This document shows positions 43,520-52,653 of a stretch of 64,000 bases of DNA, piece after piece. Positions within the stretch are counted from its first letter, which is position 1, and each line of letters starts with the position of its first letter. The position numbers and the translations under genes are program-made. The notes beneath the pieces are model-generated. The model was not told the origin of the DNA. It did no database searches and worked only from the letters and a program-made list of their open reading frames with translations. The DNA comes from Roseiflexus castenholzii DSM 13941 (GTDB taxonomy: Bacteria > Chloroflexota > Chloroflexia > Chloroflexales > Roseiflexaceae): NCBI RefSeq assembly GCF_000017805.1, contig NC_009767.1, positions 248,001-312,000 of the forward strand, given 5' to 3'.

Positions 43520-44656
43520 TCACCTGATCGCATGGGGTAGCGGCCGCTCCACCGACAGTTCCGCCCGCTGCCGGTCGAGCGCCTGGCGCGCCTGATCCAG
43601 GCGACGCGCAGCTTCTGCCATGGTGAGCGCCGCGCGGTTGGCGTCTTCGGCGCGGAAGCCGCTGTAGAACGCCAGCATGTGGTCGAGCGCCGTCAGTTCC
43701 AGTTCCAGCCCTTGCAGATAGAGCACATGGGCCTCGGCGAGCGTTTGAGGCGGTTCGAGCGCCGCGATCACGGCATATGCCTGCTCGATCTCATCCCGCA
43801 GTCGCTGCGCCGATGTCGCGTGGACGATCGACGATCCGCCAGGGCGGCTCGTGGCGTTGCGGTACGACTCGATGGCGCCGCGCAATCGGGCGCGCGGCTC
43901 TTCAAGGCGGCTGAGGTACGCCAGCGTCGCCGCCTCGCGCTCCGCAGCCAGTTCCGGCTCAAGGATCGCCGGCACAACGAGAACTCGAGCGGCAGCATCG
44001 TCCACCGATTGCGCCTGCGTCTCGGCAGCGCTCACTCGCCGCGCCAACTCTGCGGCAACGAGCGCCTCGTTCCGTTCGACGGCAGTACGAAGCGCATAAT
44101 TGAGCGCCAGTGTAAGCAAGAGCAGCAGGACCGGCATTATCCAGAGCAGCGCGCGCGCCCGCCCCATCTCCTGGCGCGAATGACGCCAACCGACCCACCA
44201 GGACTCAGCATGATCGGATGACGGCGACGATCGCGGAGCCAGACGACGGAATGCGCTCGCTATGCGAGACCGCCACGAAATCGGCGTTTCCTGCACCACA
44301 CCATCAGTCGGGGAGTCGGTTGGCGCCGCCGGCGCCACGCGTGCAAACGAAGCCGTGATCGCCGTATCGTCATCACGCAGCAACTGGCGGCTGTTCAGCC
44401 ATTCCAGCCCGCGCCGGGCGCGCTCGTTGTGCGGATTAATCGCCAGCGCCGAGCGCAGGCAGAACGCGATGTCCTTTGGATCATCGAGCACGCCGGATAG
44501 CCACAACCACCCCATTTCGTGCTGCGGGTCGAGCTGCACGACGCGCGACAACAACACCGCCGCCAACCGTCGCTGACCGCCGCGCGCCGCCGCCACTCCG
44601 CGCACAAAGAGTTGCGCCGCCTCGCGCTCATTCGCTTTGATCTCCGACTTGATCAT
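43520..44656 (-). CDS. TPR-like membrane protein with coiled-coil outer domain
   Basis: A 378-aa protein starting at ATG 44656, which overlaps the GH18 stop by 1 nt (TGATG). Residues 10-95 form two or three TPR-like hairpins (AAVLLSRVVQLDPQHEMGWLWLSG) of the type used by Chloroflexota regulators; a linker follows, then a membrane helix at about 170-190 (ALLWIMPVLLLLLTLALNYAL) and a long helical domain (195-370). Function unknown; it may anchor or regulate the co-transcribed glycosidase. Confidence 0.6.
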   Translation of the reverse strand: MIKSEIKANEREAAQLFVRGVAAARGGQRRLAAVLLSRVVQLDPQHEMGWLWLSGVLDDPKDIAFCLRSALAINPHNERARRGLEWLNSRQLLRDDDTAITASFARVAPAAPTDSPTDGVVQETPISWRSRIASAFRRLAPRSSPSSDHAESWWVGWRHSRQEMGRARALLWIMPVLLLLLTLALNYALRTAVERNEALVAAELARRVSAAETQAQSVDDAAARVLVVPAILEPELAAEREAATLAYLSRLEEPRARLRGAIESYRNATSRPGGSSIVHATSAQRLRDEIEQAYAVIAALEPPQTLAEAHVLYLQGLELELTALDHMLAFYSGFRAEDANRAALTMAEAARRLDQARQALDRQRAELSVERPLPHAIR

Positions 44657-45939
44657 CAATGCTCCGGCAAAAGGCGACTCAACACCCGCTGCGACTCATA
44701 CGGGTCCTGGAGCAGGCGCGCGCGAATGATCTCCCAGTTGCGCGGGTCTTCGCCGCCGAGCCGCCAGATCGCAATCCCCGCCAGATCGAGTTCCTGCACC
44801 AGGCGCAGTTTTGCGTCGAGACCGCTGCTCGTAGCGAACCAGACCTCACGCCGTCCTTCGGTGCGCGAACTGTAGGTGATCCAGTTTTCCTGCACCAGAC
44901 CATTCTGATTGCTCTCCATGAGATTGACCGACAGGCGGTAGGTTTGAATGATCTCATTAATCATCGCCCACGTCTGCCCGCGCGCATTGCCGCTGCCGTC
45001 ACGGGACCAGTTGTAGCCGTAGAACGGCACGCCGATCACCACCTTCGCCGGATCAACGACCGTCACCGCGTAGCGCGCCACCCGTTCGACCCAATAGACC
45101 GGCGCCACCGGACCAGGACCGCCGCCGCGCCAGTGGTAATCGTAGGTCATAATGCGCAACCGGTCAACCACCTGACCGATCACAGCCCAATCCTGAAAAC
45201 CTCCCAGTCCGCAATAATCACAATCTTTCGCATGAACAGCGACCGTCAGCAGTTTGCCATGCGCATGCAGCGCATCCGCCAGTTCCAGAATAAAGGCGCT
45301 ATAGTCATCGCGCAGACTGCTGCTGAGAAACTCATAGTCGATATCGATCCCGTCGTAGCCATAGGTCAACACCTCATCGACGATCTGCTGCACGTGGTAC
45401 GACCGCAGGCGCGGATTGCGCAGAATGCCCGGCACCGGGTCTTCGCCGGTAACGACGTTGTGGACGGTTGGAATGACGAGGACGTTTTTGCCATGCGCCA
45501 GTTCGAGCAGCGTGCGGTCGCGCGCCTCGCGCCCAAACCGCAGCTCGCCGCCAGGCGACGGCGAGTACCAGAACGGGCTGATCTCATCGAGAATATCGGC
45601 ATTCGCCTCAAACGACTCACGATTTTCGGAGCCGAACGAGTTGGGGAGCCAGGCAGCAATATAACGTCCGGTCTTCGGATGAAACCAGCCATCTTCTGCG
45701 TCAAGTTCCGGCGTCATGAGGGGAACGACAGTTGCCTGCACCGGCGGCATCGATGTGGGCGCCGCTACCCGCGTTGCCGCGACGGGCGTCACCACTGCGA
45801 CGGTCGTTGGCGTCGGAAAGATCGGCGGCTCAGTGGCGCGCCGGGCAAGACTCACCGTATCGACGACCAGCAATGCCCAGACGATCAGCGCCACAGCATA
45901 GAGCGATGCAGCCAGCGGTGACGAAAAAACGTGTCGCAT
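44656..45939 (-). CDS. GH18-family glycoside hydrolase, spore-germination YaaH/chitinase-like
   Basis: A 427-aa protein with an N-terminal membrane anchor (about 10-30) and a Thr/Pro-rich linker to about residue 75. The TIM barrel carries the GH18 active-site string YGYDGIDIDYEF with the catalytic Glu, followed by RLRIMTYDYHW and KVVIGVPFYGYNW. Such proteins cleave N-acetylglucosamine-containing polymers, here probably cell-wall or surface glycan on the outer face. It is coupled to the downstream TPR membrane protein by a TGATG overlap. Confidence 0.9.
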   Translation of the reverse strand: MRHVFSSPLAASLYAVALIVWALLVVDTVSLARRATEPPIFPTPTTVAVVTPVAATRVAAPTSMPPVQATVVPLMTPELDAEDGWFHPKTGRYIAAWLPNSFGSENRESFEANADILDEISPFWYSPSPGGELRFGREARDRTLLELAHGKNVLVIPTVHNVVTGEDPVPGILRNPRLRSYHVQQIVDEVLTYGYDGIDIDYEFLSSSLRDDYSAFILELADALHAHGKLLTVAVHAKDCDYCGLGGFQDWAVIGQVVDRLRIMTYDYHWRGGGPGPVAPVYWVERVARYAVTVVDPAKVVIGVPFYGYNWSRDGSGNARGQTWAMINEIIQTYRLSVNLMESNQNGLVQENWITYSSRTEGRREVWFATSSGLDAKLRLVQELDLAGIAIWRLGGEDPRNWEIIRARLLQDPYESQRVLSRLLPEH

Positions 45940-45966
45940 GAGAGAATACGAGCAAAAGGCGCTCGC

Positions 45967-46332
45967 TCAGTAAGCGTCCAGTTCATGGAGTCGCTCATCG
46001 CTGATGCCGAAAAAGTGAGCAATTTCGTGCAGCACGGTGCGCCGCACTTCTTCGCGCAGCGCATCACGGGAAGGGAAATCGCGCACCAATGGCGCCTGAA
46101 AGATCGTAATGACATCGGGCAAAAGCGGTTCGCCTCCGGCCCGCTCGGTGAGCGGCACACCCTCATACAGACCATAGATCGTCTGCCAGGGGCGCAAGCC
46201 AAGCGCACGCCGCTGTTCACGGGTAGGGCGCATTTCGATGCGCACCTCGACATTGTGCAGATAGCCGGCAAACTCTGGCGGCAGCGAGTCGAGCGCCTCG
46301 ATAACGATTGACTCGAAGGTTTCGCGGTCCAT
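45967..46332 (-). CDS. small zincin metallopeptidase (DUF1025/MetX-like)
   Basis: A 121-aa protein from ATG 46332; ten extra residues upstream (to 46362) are optional. The zinc-binding motif HEIAHFFGISDERL has ligands H102 and H106, catalytic E103, and the downstream Asp of the minigluzincin/zincin-like family. Such proteins are short, cytosolic, and of unknown physiological substrate. It is 27 bp from the GH18 gene start and probably transcribed with it. Confidence 0.88.
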   Translation of the reverse strand: MDRETFESIVIEALDSLPPEFAGYLHNVEVRIEMRPTREQRRALGLRPWQTIYGLYEGVPLTERAGGEPLLPDVITIFQAPLVRDFPSRDALREEVRRTVLHEIAHFFGISDERLHELDAY

Positions 46333-46459
46333 ACGCTTCCATCGCCCAACGACAATACTCAACAGGCATTATACGCGGGCGAAGGAACAGGCGTCAAGGG
46401 TTTTTACCGCACGTGAGGCGACTCAACGGTAAAGAGGCGGCGGTTGACGGCGACAATCG

Positions 46460-47053
46460 TCAGAAGACGGAAACCGGTTGATGCGCCGGATGATCGGCAA
46501 GCGCTTCAGCCAGGCGCGTCAATCCCCGGTGTTGCAGCGCCTTTACCGACCCGACCGTGCGCCCAAGCGACTCGGCGATCTCGGCAAGGGTGCGATCCTC
46601 ATCGAAGCGCAGGCGTAGCACCAGGCGCTGATCGCGGGTCAGCACCCGCATCACGCTCCGAAGTTCATGGTAGGCAATGCGGGAAATGACCGCCTCATCG
46701 GGAGGTTCGAGCGCATGCGGCGCACTCTCATCGAGCGGCACCGACGGACGCCGCCGCGCCTGACGCAGCATATCCATTGTTCGCGCGTAGGCAATGCGGT
46801 AGAGCCAGGCAGAGAAGGGCCAACCACGATCCTCGTAACGATCCAGACCTTCCAGCATTTTGACGAATACATCGCTGCACACATCTTCAGCCAGCACCGG
46901 ATCACCCAGGCGCGACACAATGTACCGGCGCACCTGCGGCGCATAGCGTTCGTACAACATGCTGATGGCATCGGCGTCTCCCGCCTTGGCGCGCGCAATA
47001 ATCTGCGCTTCGCTTTCGTTGCGACTGTCGGTTGGTGGAGATGGGTACACCAT
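46460..47053 (-). CDS. ECF-type RNA polymerase sigma factor
   Basis: A 197-aa sigma-70-family extracytoplasmic function factor, starting at ATG 47053 with GAGGCAGACT upstream. Region 2 is YERYAPQVRRYIVSRLGD to FSAWLYRIAYARTMDMLRQ, region 4 is VLTRDQRLVLRLRFDEDRTLAEIAESLGRTVGSVKALQHRGL. No anti-sigma factor gene is adjacent, so control may be transcriptional or by a distant partner. Confidence 0.93.
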   Translation of the reverse strand: MVYPSPPTDSRNESEAQIIARAKAGDADAISMLYERYAPQVRRYIVSRLGDPVLAEDVCSDVFVKMLEGLDRYEDRGWPFSAWLYRIAYARTMDMLRQARRRPSVPLDESAPHALEPPDEAVISRIAYHELRSVMRVLTRDQRLVLRLRFDEDRTLAEIAESLGRTVGSVKALQHRGLTRLAEALADHPAHQPVSVF

Positions 47054-47731
47054 AGTCTGCCTCTTCACAGTGCATTGGCACGCTGACATCTGATCAAAGT
47101 CGGGGTTAACCATACGCCGTTGAAAACAGTGCCAGTGTACGCTATGAAGATGAATGCGGCGTGTCTCAGTGGCGCCATCCGCCACTGAGCAATGATGCAG
47201 AAATGTGAAGAATTATCACCATCGTTCAGGTGCATATGCGCGCCATCATCTCATTCCGATGCAGTATCTTGAGATGTGAGCGAATGTTGAGAGCAAACCG
47301 GTACGACTAGTACGCAAATGCGAATAAATCATCAATGGTCGTAGATAACGCTACGACATAGGATCATAATGAACGTTCTTTCACTTTGCCTTGACTTTTC
47401 ACCAGGAAGCCAGAATATTACCAATCGTTAACACATTTTTAGTGCAGCAGGGTTAAAATATCAGTTACTATAGGCAACATCAGAGAGAAGATCCTGGCAC
47501 TACAACAGGGTTTTGCCTTTTATCCGATCACGACGCCGCGCACCGAACACCTTGAGCGGCGGCGGCGGAGCGAAGGGGCGCGGTATAGCGCCATCGCCGA
47601 GATTCCGCGTTTCCCTTGGAATGACAACCCTGGTCGTAGGACTGGCGCATTTCCGGCGGCATCTTTCGCAGGCGCGATGATACAGCGAAGGATGGCGTGT
47701 CGTGGTATCTCTTTCAGAAAGTGAGACGGCA
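47054..47731. other. AT-richer intergenic region upstream of phoU
   Basis: This 678-bp gap is noticeably AT-richer than its surroundings, especially 47200-47480. It holds candidate promoter pieces (cttgacttttcacc at 47391 and tattacc about 19 nt on; ttaaaatatcagttactata near 47454) but no single convincing promoter. No gene or known riboswitch is recognised. The last part, 47520-47700, is GC-rich again. Confidence 0.45.
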
Positions 47732-48388
47732 ATGCGGGATCATTACATCAAACAGTTACAAGCGGTGCATGACGATCTGCTCCGCATGGGCAGCCGCGTC
47801 GAACATCAACTTGCCGACGCCATCAAAGCGCTGGATCGCCTGGACATCGTGCTGGCACGCGAGGTGGTCGCGCGGGATCGCGAGATCGATGCCGCGCGCA
47901 ATGCTATCGATGAGCGCGTCTTTGAATTGATCGCCATGCAGCAACCGGTCGCCACCGATCTGCGCAGCCTGCTGGCAGCCGTCGCCATTGCGGGTGAACT
48001 GGAACGCGCCGCCGATTACGCCAAAGGGATCGCCAAAAAGGTTGAGCGCAGTTTGCACACGCCGGCGATCATCGAGGCGCCAATCGAACTCCATCGTCTG
48101 GGCACACTGGTGCAAAATATGCTGCACACCTGCCTGGATGCGTTTGTGCAACTCGATGTGGCGCTGGCGCGCTCGCTCGGCGAGCGGGATCATGAGATCG
48201 ACGCGCTGGAGGACCGGGTCGTCGAGATGCTGAAAGACATTGCGTGCCGGGATCCAAATAAACTCGATTGCGCACTACTCCTGATCGACACCGCTCATGT
48301 GCTCGAACGTCTCGCCGACCGAACAACCAATATCGCCGAACGGGTCATTTTCATCGCCACCGCAAAGGCGGAGGAAATCAACCCATGA
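47732..48388 (+). CDS. phoU: PhoU-family phosphate signalling protein
   Basis: A 218-aa protein made of two three-helix PhoU modules (first IDERVFELIAMQQPVATDLR, second EIDALEDRVVEMLKDIACRDPN). It has the metal-cluster style E/D-x-x-x-D pairs and ends LADRTTNIAERVIFIATAK. PhoU connects the Pst transporter to the PhoR kinase and represses the phosphate regulon. No pst or phoR gene is in this window, so its partners are elsewhere. ATG 47732 (GAGACGGCA) is preferred over GTG 47702. It overlaps the acylphosphatase by 4 nt. Confidence 0.93.
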   Translation: MRDHYIKQLQAVHDDLLRMGSRVEHQLADAIKALDRLDIVLAREVVARDREIDAARNAIDERVFELIAMQQPVATDLRSLLAAVAIAGELERAADYAKGIAKKVERSLHTPAIIEAPIELHRLGTLVQNMLHTCLDAFVQLDVALARSLGERDHEIDALEDRVVEMLKDIACRDPNKLDCALLLIDTAHVLERLADRTTNIAERVIFIATAKAEEINP

Positions 48389-48666
48389 TCGATATGGCTC
48401 GTGCACATGTGTTCATTTCGGGCCGCGTGCAGGGGGTCAATTTTCGCGCCAGCGCCCGCACCTACGCTCGCGAAATCGGCGTCTCCGGTTGGGTGCGAAA
48501 CCTGGAGGATGGACGGGTCGAGGCGGTCTTTGAGGGCGCGCGTCCGGCAGTGCAGCGGATGGTCAGCTGGTGCTATAGCGGTCCGGCGCACGCCCGCGTC
48601 GATGCGGTTGATGTGCATTGGGAGAAGCCAACCGGCGAAGAACGTGAGTTTTCGATCATCTGGTGA
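48385..48666 (+). CDS. acylphosphatase
   Basis: A 93-aa enzyme hydrolysing carboxyl-phosphate bonds. The signature ISGRVQGVNFRASAR supplies the catalytic Arg (second R of the pattern) and GWVRNLEDGRVE the catalytic Asn. Length and motifs are normal. It is translationally coupled to phoU through ATGA, and its 3' end overlaps the convergent LLM oxidoreductase by 11 nt. Confidence 0.94.
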   Translation: MIDMARAHVFISGRVQGVNFRASARTYAREIGVSGWVRNLEDGRVEAVFEGARPAVQRMVSWCYSGPAHARVDAVDVHWEKPTGEEREFSIIW

Positions 48667-49480
48667 GATGCAGCGTCTGCGCCAGGCGACGGAAATCATC
48701 GTCCGGAAAGGGCGCGGCAACGTACACGATGGTGCGCGTGAACCCCAACGCCTGCCACCGATCCAGCGCAGCGACCGGATCGGGATGCAGGTCGCGCCAG
48801 TCGGCGTGTATCGACAGGTCGAACCCGGCGCGGGTTCGACCTGACTCCGACAGCCCTTCGTCGAGCGCTGCAAGTTGCTCGTTCAGGCGCCCATAATCGC
48901 GCCATTGTACGTTCAAACCGTCGGCAAACCGTCCCGCGATACGGCAGAGTCGCACGCCACGCGCCCCAACGATGATCGGCGGGGGCGGTTGCGGCGGCGG
49001 CGCGACAGTCGCGTTCGTCAGCCGGTAGTAACGTCCGTGAAAGGTGACCGGCTCGCCGCTCCAGAGCAACCGGATCACCTGCACTGCCTCGGCGACGCGC
49101 TCCGTTCGTTCGTCCACCGTTCCCTGATCGATCCCAAACGCTTCCTGCTCCGGTCGCCAACCACCACCCCCAATCCCCAGTTCGAATCGTCCCTGCGCGA
49201 TCTCCTGCAAAGTCGCGGCAATCTTCGCCAACCGCCCCGGATGGCGGTTGAGATTGTTCGCTACCAGCGGACCCAAACGGATGCGTTGCGTCGCTTCGGC
49301 AAGCGCGGCTAATGCCGTCAGCCCTTCGATGACCGACTCGCGCGGATCGTTCCAGGAAACATAGTGATCCCACAACCAGACAGAGTCAAACCGCAGGTCG
49401 TCGAGCAGGCATGCAGCAGCGCGCAATTCAGCGTAAGAAACGCCGAATGTCCCCAGACAGAAGCCAACAGGAAGCGTCAT
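48656..49480 (-). CDS. LLM-class flavin-dependent (F420 or FMN) oxidoreductase
   Basis: A 274-aa luciferase-like TIM-barrel protein. Typical strings are FDSVWLWDHYVS, RIRLGPLVANNLNRHPGRLAKIAATLQEIAQGRFELGIG (seen in part near 70-105) and PPPIIVGARG. The family uses F420 or FMN to oxidise or reduce diverse substrates. The N-terminus GFCLGTFG fits the F420-type subgroup, but cofactor and substrate are not decided by sequence. It is convergent with the acylphosphatase. Confidence 0.88.
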   Translation of the reverse strand: MTLPVGFCLGTFGVSYAELRAAACLLDDLRFDSVWLWDHYVSWNDPRESVIEGLTALAALAEATQRIRLGPLVANNLNRHPGRLAKIAATLQEIAQGRFELGIGGGGWRPEQEAFGIDQGTVDERTERVAEAVQVIRLLWSGEPVTFHGRYYRLTNATVAPPPQPPPPIIVGARGVRLCRIAGRFADGLNVQWRDYGRLNEQLAALDEGLSESGRTRAGFDLSIHADWRDLHPDPVAALDRWQALGFTRTIVYVAAPFPDDDFRRLAQTLHLTR

Positions 49481-49646
49481 CGGATTTCGATCAGAGAATC
49501 GCCGGTATTATACCCCCTCCATCCTAACACACCCTGACACACATTGCGCCGTTGAAAAGGACTGTCGGGCGCTTTTCTTGTTGGCATCCAGTTGCTATCG
49601 TATGCCCATCGAATTGGATATCGCCAGACCCGAAAGGGAGCCTGCA

Positions 49647-50492
49647 ATGAGCGACGCATCTTCGATCGACACCGGCATCTACCATGCTACGGCAATCGGC
49701 ATTCTCGACTTTCCGCCCGCTCATCGCCAAAACCCTTCCCGTCGTCCTCAGTTGCGAATAACGGGACCGCTCGGCGGCGATTTTCGCCTGCCGATCCGGG
49801 TGATGCGCGAGATTTCCGGGCACGAACTGCTCGATCCTGCCCGCCACGGCACGCGGCTGCTGGTCGAAGGGCGGCTTGAGTGGCACACATCGCCGGATCA
49901 GACCCTCCCCGTGCCAACGCTCATTGCCGACGCCGTGCGTCCTGTCACTCCCAACGACGAAGACGGCTGCGACATCCGTATGTGTGGCGAAGTCACCGGA
50001 CCGGCGCGTATCGGACGCCATCCGCTGCGTTCCGGCATTGCGCTGGCGCACCTCACGCTGCGCGTTCAGATTCCGCGCACCCGCACCGGAAGTCGCACCA
50101 TCCTCACCGAAACGGTGCGTGTTCCGGTCGTGATCCCGCTCAACCATGAAGGAACGCCTGCGCTCCTGCGCCCCGGCAATCGCGTCGTGATCGAAGGCAT
50201 GCTGGAACAGGCGCTGTTGTCGCGCAGCGGACCAGAGGTGGAACAGAAGCTGGCAGACCTGGAAGCGGTTTCCAACCAGCGCGCTGCGTGGGTGATGACC
50301 CCAGAAGAAGCGCGCGCCGTCGAGCGCGATCATGCCCGACGCCGCTGGCAAGCGACCCATACCATCATCCACCGGGTCGTTGCAGGATATGTCGAATTAC
50401 TGAAGGGCGCGCCCGCAACCATTCGCGAAGCGCGCGAACTGCGCCGCGCCGCGATGCAACGCCGCGCGCAACGGCAGCAGCCATCATCATAA
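49647..50492 (+). CDS. hypothetical protein with OB-fold-like segments
   Basis: A 281-aa protein from ATG 49647 (AAGGGAG upstream). Two consecutive beta-rich stretches, about 40-100 (LRITGPLGG..., RLLVEGRLEWH) and 110-190 (CGEVTGPARIG..., GNRVVIEGMLEQ), have the alternation and the central glycine pattern of OB-folds like those of SSB or PriB. The C-terminal 80 residues are basic and helical. A single-strand nucleic acid-binding role is plausible but unproven. Gene neighbours give no clue. Confidence 0.5.
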   Translation: MSDASSIDTGIYHATAIGILDFPPAHRQNPSRRPQLRITGPLGGDFRLPIRVMREISGHELLDPARHGTRLLVEGRLEWHTSPDQTLPVPTLIADAVRPVTPNDEDGCDIRMCGEVTGPARIGRHPLRSGIALAHLTLRVQIPRTRTGSRTILTETVRVPVVIPLNHEGTPALLRPGNRVVIEGMLEQALLSRSGPEVEQKLADLEAVSNQRAAWVMTPEEARAVERDHARRRWQATHTIIHRVVAGYVELLKGAPATIREARELRRAAMQRRAQRQQPSS

Positions 50493-50993
50493 ACGGTGGT
50501 AACCGGCGGTCGGTCATCCGGGCCGCCGAGACCAGGCCAGCCCACCAACTCCCCTGTTCCATCGGCGAGAACGTCGGCTGGCTTCGTATCACCGGCCCGG
50601 CGGGGCCGGCAGCGGGTTTCCGCTGCACTGCACCCTGACAACGCCCATACCACTCTTTGCTTTTCGCCGCGCATTCGTGCGCACAACCTCGAAAAGAGCA
50701 TCATCGGCGCTGCACGCGCCAGATTATCACGTGTTCCGTTGTCAATCGTCAGTCAGTGCAGTCACGACGCATCGCGCGTCATGTCCATCATCGCTGCGCC
50801 ACCTGGCGCTTCGACGGAACTCATCCGCTTTCTGTGCGATGCCGCGCACTCTCCATCACGCGAAAGCGCACGCCGCACTTGCCATTTGTATCCATTCCCG
50901 CGCAGGGACACACCAGCATTCTGGACGTGTCCCGCGCGGGACGTCACGGAACGTCGGTGTGTTCTGCGCTCCTGAAATCAGCAGGAGACCGAC
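50493..50993. other. intergenic region without recognised features
   Basis: The 500-bp gap contains a GC-rich hairpin CCGGCCC/GGGCCGG at 50592-50609 lacking a T-tract. Nothing else stands out. Overlapping frames on both strands are atypical (Arg/Ser/His-rich) and have no ribosome binding site. Confidence 0.5.
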
Positions 50994-51434
50994 ATGCTGT
51001 ACGACGTTCCTGTTCTGCCCACCATGTTCAAGAACCGCTACGTGCTGGGCTATCCAGACCACATTATTCAGAAGGCTATGGTCCAACCTACGTACCCGCT
51101 GTTCTTTGAACTGATCTGTCACGGTTCGCGGCCGACTCCAAAGGGTGAGACGTTCGCGCTCCCATATGTGTATATGGGAAAAGACGGACGTCGGACAAAA
51201 CCACTGAATGCCGAGCAACTCTTTGAGATCATCATTACCCATCGTGCATATGCGATTGGTCAGCCCGTTCGTCTGATTATGTGCTGGGTAGGATATGGTC
51301 CCAACTCGCTGGCGCAGCAGCTCGCAGACTTGCTGGGAGCGCCGGTGCTGGCGGCAAATGAACGCGTCAAAGCCTATACGCTTTGTCCCTTCAACAATGG
51401 TCGCTGGATACTGTTCACGCCACGCATTTGCTGA
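50994..51434 (+). CDS. small protein with His-Gly/Cys pattern, caspase-fold-like toxin candidate
   Basis: A 146-aa protein with RBS CAGGAGACCGAC region upstream of ATG 50994. It shows FELICHGSRP (H43), then a helix NAEQLFEIIITHRAY, a strand PVRLIMCWVGYG (C97) and LAQQLADLLGAPVLAAN. The order strand-HG, helix, strand-C, G, helix, AP resembles clan-CD-like (C80/CHAT) domains that occur as C-terminal modules of polymorphic toxins, with the His-Cys spacing of 54. It is free-standing, with no secretion signal. The next plus-strand gene encodes another small protein and could be its partner. Confidence 0.5.
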   Translation: MLYDVPVLPTMFKNRYVLGYPDHIIQKAMVQPTYPLFFELICHGSRPTPKGETFALPYVYMGKDGRRTKPLNAEQLFEIIITHRAYAIGQPVRLIMCWVGYGPNSLAQQLADLLGAPVLAANERVKAYTLCPFNNGRWILFTPRIC

Positions 51435-51717
51435 TGACGTTGTGGGCGCAGGAGTGAAGATGCGTTCCTGCGCCCATCTTCATCTTGAGCGGTCAGCGAA
51501 CAGGCACACGAACAAACGAATGGCAACAAATATGCGGGCGCGCTTCGCGGCGCACTGTCTGAGAATGGGCAAGGGCAGCAGGGACAATGACGAGGAAAAC
51601 GAAAGAACGAATGAACGGGCAGGCGCGTCTTGCCCTTCATCTTGCGCCGATCGCCTCGTGCCTCACCTTGATGTGTCAGAAACCTGCATACTCCAACCTG
51701 CACAGGAGGAATTCACC

Positions 51718-52173
51718 ATGTACATCGCCGATCTGAGCACAAGCACATACTCTCTCCAGCCCCCAAAGGGATACTCTGTCCTATCGATTGGCTGGCTCGA
51801 TGAACTCTACCCTTTTCCTCATGGTCCCACGCCGCCTGAGTTCCAGGAACGTCTCCGCGAACACTGCACCCGGGGAGTCCACGCACCGATGATGGGCATT
51901 CACGAATGTCAGTTCTGCGGAAATTGGTGTGTCGGAGTACAGTGCGGCAACACGTGGGTGATGACGAATAGCGGCGAAATCTGGATTCCTGACGGGGACA
52001 TCATATATGCTGCGCCGGTCATGATTTACCATTACGTCACCGACCACGAATACCGTCCGCCGGATGTCTTTATTGGTGCAGTCATGCGTTGCCCACTCCC
52101 ATACGAGGAGAAGTATCAGGCATTTATGCGATCTATTGGCATGAGGACATATGATTGGACGCACCCCTCCTGA
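51718..52173 (+). CDS. small Cys/His-containing protein, possible immunity-type partner
   Basis: A 151-aa protein with an excellent RBS (AGGAGG, 8 nt before ATG). It starts MYIADLSTSTYS, has the string SIGWLDELYPFPHG, and a putative metal-binding group HECQFCGNWC near 61-70. Its composition (many Tyr, Trp, Pro) differs from its neighbours and resembles small accessory proteins of actinobacteria and chloroflexi that I recall only as a DUF family. It follows the His/Cys protein after a 283-bp gap. Immunity or antitoxin function is a guess. Confidence 0.6.
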   Translation: MYIADLSTSTYSLQPPKGYSVLSIGWLDELYPFPHGPTPPEFQERLREHCTRGVHAPMMGIHECQFCGNWCVGVQCGNTWVMTNSGEIWIPDGDIIYAAPVMIYHYVTDHEYRPPDVFIGAVMRCPLPYEEKYQAFMRSIGMRTYDWTHPS

Positions 52174-52266
52174 GCACCCATAAATCGCCTGATCCGTATG
52201 AAGCCATCTCAATCCGTATAACTCCGCGTCCTATGGCGAACCACTCTCAGCGCAGAGACTGGCATC

Positions 52267-52412
52267 TACCAATTACCTGTGACCATCCGGCATGGTCACC
52301 CCGAGCAGCGCGAGGGGTCGTGCGCGACCCGCGCCGATTCCGCGCTGCGTTTACCCTGAGCGAAGCGAAGGGCTCGGAATGACACGCATGCGGCATCTTC
52401 CATCGTCATTGG
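52267..52412 (+). repeat. dispersed TIR element, copy 5
   Basis: From TACCAATTAC to GTCATTGG. The tandem 22-bp part is replaced by the variant tttaccctgagcgaagcgaagggctcgg, also found in copy 6 (57193). Its right part is carried again in the downstream 130-bp duplication. Confidence 0.85.
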
Positions 52413-52628
52413 CATCATTCAACCTCTGGTTGATCGCTCTGGCAGATCCCAGAAGAAGCACATACCGACCGATGGCGCAGCACGTGCTCACTCTGCGCTG
52501 CGCTCGGAATGACACGCATGCGGCATCTTCCATCGTCATTGGCATCATTCAACCTCTGGTTGATCGCTCTGGCAGATCCCAGAAGAAGCACATACCGACC
52601 GATGGCGCAGCACGTGCTCACTCTGCGG
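52372..52628. repeat. 130-bp direct tandem duplication
   Basis: The block starting gctcggaatgacacg at 52372 is repeated from 52502, with almost perfect identity to about 52628 (both end cgtgctcactctgcg). It includes the right end of TIR copy 5 plus about 85 bp of flanking DNA (aacctctggttgatcgctc...). The stretch between the 151-aa gene and the transglutaminase is otherwise non-coding. Confidence 0.9.
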
Positions 52629-52653
52629 GGTTTCATTCCTGTTGCAGAGTCGT

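Noticed and set aside
44659..45921. 420-aa plus-strand frame opposite the GH18 gene
   Set aside because: The minus strand encodes a complete GH18 enzyme with its active-site motif; the opposite frame has no motif.
47391..47470. phoU promoter or Pho box
   Set aside because: Candidate -35/-10 pieces are 19 nt apart and no repeated Pho-box motif is convincing, so no promoter is called.
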